A stretch of DNA of 64,000 nt from the NCBI GenBank assembly GCA_021292105.1, contig CM037861.1, positions 45,198,310 to 45,262,309 of the forward strand. Reading direction: 5' to 3'. The stretch comes from Anadara kagoshimensis. Its lineage: Eukaryota > Mollusca > Bivalvia > Arcoida > Arcidae. Both the position numbers and the translations under genes were made by a program. Each line of letters opens with the position of its first letter. The first letter of the stretch is position 1. The notes under the pieces are model-generated. The model did not search any database and was not told the origin of the DNA. It saw only the letters and a list, made by a program, of their open reading frames with translations. This document shows, piece by piece, positions 37,442 through 49,011 of the stretch.

Positions 37442-37877
37442 GTACAACCAATGGATTTCTACACAATCCATCATTTAACAACTGCAAGATATCATTTAAT
37501 CTAGACAACAGCACATCCCTGCGTATAAACTGTGCTGCCGATGACAAATTTGAAATTGTTGTGAATTTGAAACTTTGTTGACGTCACACGTTAATACATT
37601 GTATTTAAAAAATCTTCAATGAATTCTTTGTTAATTTTGCTGTGAAAATTAATTGGTATACTGAATCCACAAAAACGCTGGTTGTCTTATTTTTCCTGTT
37701 CAAATAATTATTTTACTTTTTCTCGCCTCTCAGCTGCTGACCTATTTGGCGGGTATCCAAGTGTGACCGATATAACCGAGGTAAACAATGTGTATTATTG
37801 CGCTAAAGTACACAAAGTAGTTCGAAGTTTGATCGTTATTTAAGGTCTTACACATCGACGATAGGGTTTGTAATTAT

Positions 37878-38045
37878 AAGGATTGTTTGTCATTTTGTGT
37901 AAATTTATTGAAGTATAACATCACGATGACGGAAAACAAATTACGTATAAAATCGCTGCGCTACGCTACGCGATTTTATACAATTTGTTTTCCGTCATCG
38001 TGATGTTATACTTCAATAAATTACACAAAATGACAAACAATCCTT
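37878..38045. repeat. 168-bp long palindrome 3' of a recombinase fragment
   Basis: Arms AAGGATTGTTTGTCATTTTG ... CAAAATGACAAACAATCCTT are near perfect, centred on CGCTGCGCTACGCTACGCG. Confidence 0.93.
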
Positions 38046-38327
38046 AAATAATAAAAACAAAATTAGCATTTAAAGAATTAAAATTCAGATTTAAATTAAA
38101 ATTTCCCCTAAAATGCCAGGATATTAATTTACCCGTATACATAATTTAAATGATCCACCATTAGGTCACAACAAAAATAAACAAATAAAATTTATGGAGC
38201 AGGCCCAAGTGGGGTGGGCGGGGATGAAAATCTTTGAATTAATTTTATATGGCCTTAGTACATGTATGAATTGACAATAATCCATAAAATATAAATAAAA
38301 AATTCCTAATGTATTTAACAGGTAAAA

Positions 38328-38474
38328 ATGGATACATCTACTACTAATACAACGGATGAAGCACCTGTTTGTGGCTTTTGTAAAGAAGGTTCATCAGTAG
38401 ATGATGTGTGTGGAAAACTTCATGTTGAGAAACTTCCTGGAAATAAAATAATAGCAGCTCATCACAAATGTATG
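38328..38474 (+). CDS. ePHD gene coding exon 1
   Basis: 49 codons, MDTSTTNTTDEAPVCGFCKE to AAHHKCM: the first zinc-binding half of the ePHD. Exon acceptor at 38320/38321, donor GTAAGC. Confidence 0.88.
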
Positions 38475-41400
38475 GTAAGCATTATTCAGTTACTGCAAGG
38501 CTCTTTTCACTCCTGGTAAATTTGGCTGGAGCCCTTTTATTTATTAGTTTTAAATTATGAAAATTGGCATAATGATTGTGAAAAAACGTAAGATTTTGAA
38601 TTATGAATGGGACAGAATATCAGCCCCAAAAATGACTTAGTGAGAGCCCTGTAGCAGTACCTTGGTTTTAGAGGATGCTGTGGTGAGATGTTAAGTCATT
38701 AACTTAAAAAACCGGCGGCATCTCACTGTTGTGGGTTCGAACCAAGTCAACGCAAATGTTTGTTATGGGCCTTTACTGGATGGTTTGGTACCAGTATAAT
38801 AGACTGAGTGGTCTGTGATGTTTATCTGCAACAGTATGGACTAGTAAGCCAAGTATACTAGCACACTAAAGGCTACCATGCCATGAGTGTACACACTAGG
38901 AGAAAGCTGTTGGGGAAACATTTACACAATACATACAAGCACCGAATGAACTTGTGTTGAGATTAATCCTTCAGAGTTATAAGAAAAGTATATGCACATT
39001 GTTTTACAATGGGGTCTGCAAGTTTCATTTGAAATTTTTTCAAAAATGATTTCAGTGATTTTGCTACAATTTTTAAAAACTAACCTTTGTCTTTAAAATT
39101 GGAAAAATGTAATGTTAAAAAAATAGCCACTTCATTATGACCTGCTGTTGATTTAGGAATTTTAGTGATCAAATTGGGAAAATTAAGACAATTTGATATT
39201 GGAGAAGAAACGCCTGCTGTTGGTTACAGCAAATTATCAAGTAGATAATTGTTGTATCCTTACACTGGGTCATATAATGATTCTCTTAGAACCTGTGTGG
39301 TAGATATGAATGGAGAAATCTACGGTATGTTCTATGTTAAACTGTATGTTATAGTGATACATGAACATTTTAACATTCTGTTTCAGCAATATTCAGCTCT
39401 TCTTGTGCAATATAAATTTGACCATTTTGGAGGATTTAAGATTGACAAAGTTCAGCGGGAACTCACAAGAGGGAAAAAAGTGGTAAGTTGTAGTTTCTGA
39501 CTGAAGCATTTATTTCGGGGTTAATTCCAACTCCCTAAAGTCAAACCATGTAAAACAACGGCTTTTACCAAGAATTAGGAGACAAATTAAATTTTCAAGA
39601 GTAACCTATTTTAGCAAAAAAGAAAAATACTTGTAAAAGAACTACATGTATATATATATATTCAAAACTTGACTACTACTAGTACATGTAATTTTAAATT
39701 TGTGGAAACCTAAACATTTTGGGAAAAAAAGGAAGTTCAGTCTGATAGGAATATGTCATTTTTTAGCATTGGGGATACTAATTTGAGATATAGTACATAA
39801 AACATAATATGAGATCCTACATAGAAATATAAATCTAAGAATCCAAATGGATATACATGTAGTTAAAATTTTAGTCCCCCCCCTCCCAAAAAAAAAAAAA
39901 AAAAAAAAAAAAATACTCCTAAACCAATGAAAATTAGAATTACACATTAATTTGAATTCTGTATTTGAGTTAAGACTGTTAAAATGACATTTTAAAATTT
40001 AATGATGGATGACATTAACATGACATTAAAATACTTTGAAATAATAATTTTAATCAATTTAGGATTTTTTTTGGTAACACAAATAATGTATTTAGATATA
40101 CACAGTATGTAAATAATACATGTATAATATTTATTTAGATATGTTCAATATGCAGAAAGAACAAATCAAGAAAAGGGAAAACTACTGGAGCAACGTCTGG
40201 ATGTGCTATCAGATCCTGTAGAAAGTCATTTCACTATTATTGTGCCAAGCTTGATCCTGTGGCAGTTACCAAGAGAATGCTAGTCAGATACAAAAATCAA
40301 AATAGAGAAGTTGTATTATATAGGTATTTCATACTCTACAATATTTTAGTTAACTTATGGGGCCTCAATGACAGAGTTTTCTAAAGTTCTGGCAGATAAA
40401 GGCAGCCCCAGCCATTTACTCTTGGTAATTTTTTCTGTCTTCCATTTTTCCAGAACTGACTGCCTGGATAGAGTGAATAGAAACCAGCCTGTCTCATCTC
40501 AATAGACATACAGTCATTGGCCAATATTAAGTTCACAAAATGGCCGAATTTATTACTGCTAGAAAATAAAGCCCTATATAGATTCTTTACCGTTTGCAAA
40601 ATAGAAATACTGGACTTACCGTAAATGTTCAATATTTAGTTATATTGCCCTGAACTTTCAAAACACTACGAATTTGAGTAGGAATACTCCAGTATGAGCT
40701 TTTTATTGTATTGTATAGGGAGAGAAGTCCATATCTTGCCAGCAATGTGCTCCAGATGACAGACATTTCTAATCTCTTGTACTCTTCTTTGGATCCACAT
40801 TATTAAAACTTTCAAACATTTTCTTAAATATTAATGTCTGCAGTTTGTGCAGGCCATGGAAAAGTGGGAATTCCGTTTTTATTTTTCCATTGGTTGGACC
40901 TTGCAGACACAGGGATAGGGAGCATTATCTTCTTGAAATGTCCATGGTCTGTTTGAAAAAATGTCTCACTGCAACATGCCAAATATTTTGGTCTTAAACA
41001 TCTATATATTAATCACTGTCCCTGTTCCCTCCAACTGTAACAGATATACATAATAATACAGGCCGTATATAACAGATGTAACAGATGTCAAACAACCCCA
41101 AAATATAACCGACACTCTGTTGGTGTGCTCAATGTCGACTCGCCATACATCCCAAGGTATTTCTGTCATTAGTTACAGTACGGTTTTTATAGTATTGAAC
41201 ATTCCAAGTGAAACAATATTGATTTTTTTTGTCAGCTATTTTGCAAACTCAATTTTGGCCAATGACTGTACATGTACATGTATTAAAACCTATATTAGGT
41301 ATTCTTTGTATCAAAAATAATTTTGTACAAAGAATTTTTTTCAAAACATTTTTTAAAATTGACTAAGACTATCTAGTAGATTTCCTTTTCTAATAATTTG

Positions 41401-44400
41401 TTTAAATATTTCCATTAGGAATTTGACTACGTGTAAACAATGTATATATGCAGATGTGAATAGCAGGCTATTATATTTTTCAGAGTATTTTGTGGAGAAG
41501 CACACAGAGAACAGTTTAAAGAAAATAAAGGTATGCTAATTAGAAAAAAGTTATAGGCAAACAACTTTGACCTGTCAGCTTGACCTTAAATTTAAATATC
41601 TATTATGGACGAGTGCATATATTTATGTATCAGGATCAGGTAGGTTTGTTTTGAACTCTAATCATGTACCTTGTGTACACTTTATTAACTGCAAATCCTA
41701 CTACTACCTACATCTAGAGGATTTCTATTAGTAGAGCTCATCCACAGAACTTGCCACTCAAAAGTTTAACACAGACCTAACGAATAAGTGCCAAACCTAC
41801 CAATAATTTGGTAAAGAATTGGTTACTTTATTATGGGTACGAATTCAAAACGGTACATTAAATTTATTTTGATGATAGGGTCGACTTTAAATAGTTATTG
41901 TGGATTTTATGTGCAAGATAGAAAAAATATAAAAATACCGTCTTTTCCGTCAGATCTTAAACTTTTTTCGGTCAATGGACCACTTTTTCGTACAATGAAC
42001 GGTTATTGAACAGGAGTGCGTTAAACATAATTGTTCTCTGAAAAATCCATTTTTTGCATGTTTCACCCCAAAATTAAGTATGATCCGAAGTTTTCCAAAA
42101 ATTCTATCAAGTTAGATAGCTAGATCGCATTAGACTCCATAAACTCAGAAAGTTTTAGCAAAATCCTTAATTTTTTTCTCAACTTCCTCAAAAGTGCTGT
42201 AATACGCTGCTAAAAATGAGAAAGTTGTCGCCTTTATCATTTCACATCCAGAGGATGTTCCGAATGAAATCGTCGCTAATCCTCTAGATTGTTCCATTCT
42301 TTATGGATCTTTCTAGATTAATATTACCAATGAAAGGTCAAGCGTACAAGCTAATGTTCTTTGCCTATAGTTCTAATTCTGGAGCATGTATATTTTTGAA
42401 AATAATTGATTGACAGGTAAATTCAGGATTTAGTTGTCTACAGTACTGCAATAAGGGAGAAAACTCCTCTGGTCTTATCTTAGTTTTGGAATTTTTTTAT
42501 CATATGAAAGAAGCAAAATATTACTTATCCTGTATTGTTGGAATCAGTATCTTAAATTCAGAGTTCTTTCCATCTTTATGTCTTTCCAGACACTTCTTGT
42601 TGGGAGTACTGGTAATTCTCCAAAACTATCAAGCACTATTTTATGAAACTTGATGCAAAGCATCAACATTGATAAGAGATGTGCATCAAAAACCTGAGTT
42701 GGTTTGTTCATTTTCCTTGGAGTTATGGCCCTTTGACTGAGTCAACCACAATAAATTACAGATCAAGTTTACATTTCATTCTGCTCTGCTTATTTTTACG
42801 TTTAGATTAGACTCTCTATGAAAATGTTTTAAAATAAGCTGTCACATTCAGTGTCAGAAACCGTAATTTTTTTAGAAATCTTTCTAACCTTATGTAGTGG
42901 ATGATAGTGAATCACAATTATGTGATATGAGCTTTCAGGTTTTCGGTTATAAATCAAATTTGTTTAATTTTAGAGGATTTTATTGCACCACAAGATAAGA
43001 ATAACGATTCTGATGAGACTGGTGGATCAGACCAAGACGATGGTAACAATACCGGTAACAGTAGTACTGATGATATCGAAAATGATGCTGAAAAAACTGA
43101 AGAAGAAACAAATCCAAATCAAGATCTTAAACAGGAAATAGATAAAGATGATATATCAATGTGTACTGTAGGAAGTCCTGACAACAGGAGTTTTTTGTTA
43201 GAAAAACAAAATGGTAATCAGGGCTTCACACCATTTAGGGACGTGTCATATATTGACCATCATAAAGGAGAAGGGGATTCACTATTGGTTGGAAGTGCGG
43301 AAAAGACTGACAAAGTTGTTTCATCAACTCCAGTTGTTCCTCCAGTAGAGAAATTAAATGGGGATAATTCTGAGAGTACCAGCTCTGAAGTCAAGAAAGT
43401 TTTGAAAGCTGCCAAAAGTGATTCAAAACTTGCCAATAACAATAAGAAGAAATCTCAACCTGCCAAATCTATGACAATAAGCAAATCGCTTTTTAATGGA
43501 AAATTGTCTGAAAAAGCCGGCAAAACTAAATCTTTATCATTGAGCAAAAATAAACAGAAATTAAGTTCTAAAGAATCTCCATCATTACCAAAGAGAGTCC
43601 TGGATGTGAAAGACAAACACAACGACACAGCATCCAGCTCAGAGACGGACACGGACAGTATCACTGTTACAAATAGAAACTACCCTAGTAAGTTGATTAT
43701 TTTTTACCTTCAATCCTAATTTTTAACTTGCCTGTGCAAAGTTCAAGAAAAGGTATTATAACACTCCAGATGTGAACTTCAGCATCAAGTGTTAAAGTTT
43801 ATCATGCTTGCAAGCTACATGTACATGTATGTTGTTCCTCTGTTGGCAACCATTGAATTTTGTTTAAGTTAATCAGGGCTTTTGTGCAGGGACCATCCTT
43901 TCCTATTAAAAAATTTGTTTTTTTCACAAATACTAAGCTGATGTTCACATTTTTAACAAAAATAAAAAAAATTACTGTAAAATTGGTAAATTTTCAATTT
44001 AGCATTCATAAAAAGGTTGTGTCGGACGACCCATGGTGTGAGTATGATTGTTAATACTCACTGTGTCGGACCCATGGTGTGAGTATAATTGTAAACAATC
44101 ACTCTGTCGGACCCATGGTGTGAGTATGATTGTTAACACTCACTGTGTCAGACCCATGGTGTGAGTATGATTGTAAACACTCACTGTGTCAGACCCATGG
44201 TGTGAGTATGATTGTAAACACTCACTGTGTCTGACCCATGGTGTGAGTATGATTGTTAACACTCACTGTGTCAGACCCATGGTGTGAGTATGATTGTAAA
44301 CACTCACTGTGTCAGACCCAGGGTGTGAGTATGATTGTAAACACTCACTGTGTCAGACCCATGGTGTGAGTATGATTGTAAACACTCACTGTGTCAGACC

Positions 44401-47400
44401 CAGGGTGTGAGTATGATTGTAAACACTCACTGTGTCAGACCCATGGTGTGAGTATGATTGTAAACACTCACTGTGTCAGACCCATGGTGTGAGTATGATT
44501 GTAAACACTCACTGTGTCAGACCCATGGTGTAAGTATGATTGTAAACACTCACTGTGTCAGACCCATGGTGTGAGTATGATTGTAAACACTCACTGTGTT
44601 GGACCCATGGTATGAGTATGATTGTTAACACTCACTGTGTTGGACCCATGGTGTGAGTATGATTGTTAACACTCACTGTGTCGGACCCATGGTGTGAGTA
44701 TGATTGTTAACACTCACTGTGTTGGACCCATGGTGTGAGTATGATTGTTAACACTCACTGTGTTGGACCCATGGTGTGAGTATGATTGTTAACACTCACT
44801 GTGTCGGACCCATGGTGTGAGTATGATTGTAAACACTCACTGTGTTGGACCCATGGTATGAGTATGATTGTTAACACTCACTGTGTCAGACCCATGGTGT
44901 GAGTATGATTGTTAACACTCACTGTGTTGGACCCATGGTGTGAGTATGATTGTTAACACTCACTGTGTTGGACCCATGGTATGAGTATGATTGTTAACAC
45001 TCACTGTGTTGGACCCATGGTGTGAGTATGATTGTTAACACTCACTGTGTCGGACCCATGGTGTGAGTATGATTGTTAACACTCACTGTGTCGGACCCAT
45101 GGTGTGAGTATGACAGGGGTTGGAAAATTTTTCAGATGAGGTAAAGCCCCGGACTTTTTGACAAAGAAAATCAAAAGCCCGCAATTTTTTTTATCAAGTC
45201 CAGAGTTTGGTTAACGAGAAAATCGAAGCAGAAAACCAGAAATCAATATGTATTATTTCTATCTGCATGCAGTTAAATGGTATTTTGGCAGTATTTACAA
45301 CCCACGTGACGGCTGTTGAAACAATCGGACATACTTCTCCGATCGCATTTGGTGTCTTTATTTCCATGTGAGTTTCTTTTCTTGCCACTGTAGCCTGCTT
45401 GTTGGTGTGAAATTTAAATTAAACAGCTACATCATCGGACAAGACTGAACATTGGTAGCGATTACAAGCGCAATTAACTATCTAGATTTTTCTTTATCAA
45501 CAGAACGCTTAAGTTGTCTACCTAATGACTAGCATTTCTTACAAGCGCTGTAATGATCAAGAATGAATGTAAACAACAACAGGGCGACGTGACTACGGAT
45601 GGTTTTTCAACACACCAAGCGACAGTCGATAATAAAATTCATTGGTCTTCTGAGTGTTTAAGCCCGACGGGCTTTTCAGTAAAAATTTTGCAAAGTCCTG
45701 CTTGCCAAATTTCTAGTCCCGGGCTTCGGGCTTGAAGAATTTTCAACCCCTGTATGATTGTTAACACTCACTGTGTCGGACCCATGGTGTGAGTATAATT
45801 GTAAACAATCACTGTGTCGGACCCATGGTGTATGATTGTAAACACTCACAGTGTCAATCCCATGTGAGTGTGAGTATGATTGTAAACACAGTGAGTGTTA
45901 GTAGCTGTGCATGTGAGCAACACTGTTTCTGTAACAGTTATTGTTCACAAATGGATGTATCTTTTAAAAAAGACTCAACACATGTAAATGGCACTTTGAT
46001 ATTTTAAAAGTCCCAGTATAATTTCTTAACATGGTCTAACTGTGATGCATTTGAATGAGTTTTATTCTTTGACTGCTTGGTGTGCACATACAGACTTTAG
46101 GCCATATACATATTGATTTAAAACACTTGCGTTTATAACTCTTTTACTCTTGATTTTCAGATTTTGGCTTGATTATTGTGGATAAATTGGATAAATCCAA
46201 ACATGATGCACTGAAGCAGGAAATTGCCACAAGTTTTAAAAATTGTGAAATTGAAGCAGCAAACTGTATTTTATGGTCAACACTGTTTGATTCTTCAGGG
46301 ATTCCAGATTTTGAGAGGAAAGTTCCCCATCTAATATCAGATTTGATTTCCATGTTAAAGTAAGACATTTAATTTACCATCTTCCCCTAAACAAAGATAA
46401 GAGGGGGATATACCTCTCCCTCTGTCTGTCTATCCATCATAGTATTGATAACGTCCACTTCTATGGGTGGATTTTGTTCAAATTTGGTATTTGTAAATTG
46501 CATACCAACATCAGACCATATATTGTTTATCAAATTTAAGTTTATAGGTCAGTGGTCTATGTCACAGTGTTACATTCTAGATCTGGTCCTCATGAGTGTT
46601 TTTGAGAATGGATTTTGCTCCCATAGGCATTGTTGAGGATGTAGTTGGCTCTCAAGAAACTGACCAGTATTGTATTTGAATTCAAAAGTGTTCCTACTTA
46701 TCTTTATCCAAAAAATTTAAAAAGTAATATATGTAATAGCACAAGAAATATCATGTTGGAAAATGTTTAATTCTTTGTAAAACATTCACTGGTAACTTAT
46801 ATACTAGTAAACAGTTGACTTCTGACTTCAAATATCGCAAAAAAAAAAACAAAAAAAAAATTCTGGGATTATTTTAGAAACAACTTTCAATTTGTTTTGG
46901 TTCATGAGTTATAAACAAGATTTTGGAAGTGGCAATTCTATCATTAATTGCGATAGAATTGCCACTTCCAAAATTTTGTTTATACTTGGTAAATCACAAC
47001 AAGTTAAGTTGCCACTTCCAAAATTTTGTTTATACTTGGTAAATCACAACAAGTTAAGTTATTTCTTACATCTGCTTAGAATTTGCTAAAGACTACACAT
47101 TTTGTCATTGAAATGAAAAGCACCATTAATTCTTTCAGCGCTCAAGACCCTCCTTTTTTTACGTCACAATAAACAACTCAAACCAAAATCAGTCTTGATG
47201 AGAGGTTGACAAGTCATGCTGGTTTACTGAAAAGTAAACATTATTCTTGTCAATAAGTTTATGTATTAAGAAAAAATCAGTGATTGTAAAAATTTCTAGT
47301 TTTACAGCAATTATAGTTGCACATTATTGTTGCAACTGGTAGGTTGAAGTCTCTTAAATGTAATTAGGCCAAAAAAAATTTTCATGTTGCACCACTAACC

Positions 47401-48907
47401 ATAAATATTAATGCCTATTCTTAAGTATCATATCACAAAGTTTGGTATGTGAGGCCATGGTGGCCTAATGGATAAGACGTCAGTCTTCAAATCCAGGGTC
47501 TCTCACAGCTGTGAGTTTGAGTCCTGCTCAGACCACATGTGGGAAAGTGAATTTTCCTTGCCTTTGGCCTTTACTGATTAACTTGGTATCAGTATAATGG
47601 ACTGGGGGAGTGGTACGCTTGTCTGTGGCATACTGACTCTGTGAGCTAGCATGGTAAAGTCGCCCTGAGTGCACACTAGTACAAGGCAGACCATACAACA
47701 CACTCACACTTCACATGCATACACAAAATTATTCATAGATTAATCCATAGAGATTAATAAAATAGTTCTCATTGCGAATAGCTAAAAAAATTGCTGAAGC
47801 TACGTTAAGCAACATTCAACTAACCAACAAAGTTTGGAACAAGCACTGAGTTAATCATTAGTGTTGCTATAAATAGTATTAATGGAATAAATTAGAAAAC
47901 AAATACTTTCCCATGTACCCCAAAAGCAACAGGGAACATACCTATTATTTTTACTCATAAATTATTACATGTATATTCAAAAGCAAGTCTTTTTTTTTAA
48001 AAAAAATGAAGTTTTAAAAATGTCTGTTTATGTTTTCAGAGAAAAAGACTTTGTTAAAGTAGCAAAACTACTGCTGGACAATGAAAAAATGATAAATCAT
48101 CTACACAACTATAATTATGTATTGAATTTGGAATCCAAGCTAGATCAGCAATATTTGAAGACCATGGCCAAATCACTGTTTGATTTGATTGAAAATGGTT
48201 TAACAGAAGCCTCAAAGATTTGTGGATATGATGTTGGAAAGCTTATATATCCAAAATGTAGCCCAGACACCAAGGCCTTTGTTCTTGTGGTGAATGATAT
48301 CTTTGATAACAAAGGTCAAATGAGGTCACAATTTTCTGACCTATGCCTGGATGCATATAGGTTGACTACTGGCATACAGTTAAAACACGAAGGCGAGGTA
48401 AAGCTTGATATAGAATGTGACACGTTAGAAAAGCTGATTACGAACTCAGTTTCTGTGTATTTCCGGTTATGTGGGGTACCAGAAAGTAAGTTTTTGCTGG
48501 CAGATAATCAGGCGAAAAAATTCCAGACCAAGAATGAAAAATCTAACAAGGAAGAAAGTGCCATCCTCCATCTAGAGAAGAAACTAAGAGGACAGGAAAC
48601 AAAACGAAAAATCAAAATAGATAACAGTGTGATTTGTATTAGAAACGTTGATTCTAGTTTAGTCAATTATAAAGGCTTATGTCACAAAGTATTAAAGCAT
48701 GTTACAGCTGACCACAACATGAGAAAAAAGAATCAATTCATTTTGTTGGATGTAACTGGAAATAACTTTAAAACATTAGAGGATATTGTACCAGCTGAAA
48801 TCAGGAACCACAACCCTGATTTAACTGTTTATACTGCTTTCCCACCAGACCAGAAAAGAGTTACCTGTGCTGTTATAGAGATAAAATGTCAACCTATTGC
48901 TTCAGGT

Positions 48908-48944
<37 letters not shown>

Positions 48945-48975
48945 AGTTAACTATTGCGTCAGGTAATACACACAC

Positions 48976-49011
<36 letters not shown>

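Noticed and set aside
44019..45900. CRISPR-like array (regular 41-bp repeats)
   Set aside because: No unique spacers; the whole unit is repeated. It is a eukaryotic minisatellite within an intron.
47455..47530. Possible tRNA-Arg gene
   Set aside because: The A-box region is good but the rest does not fold into a cloverleaf and continues into a SINE body shared with 38.7 kb.
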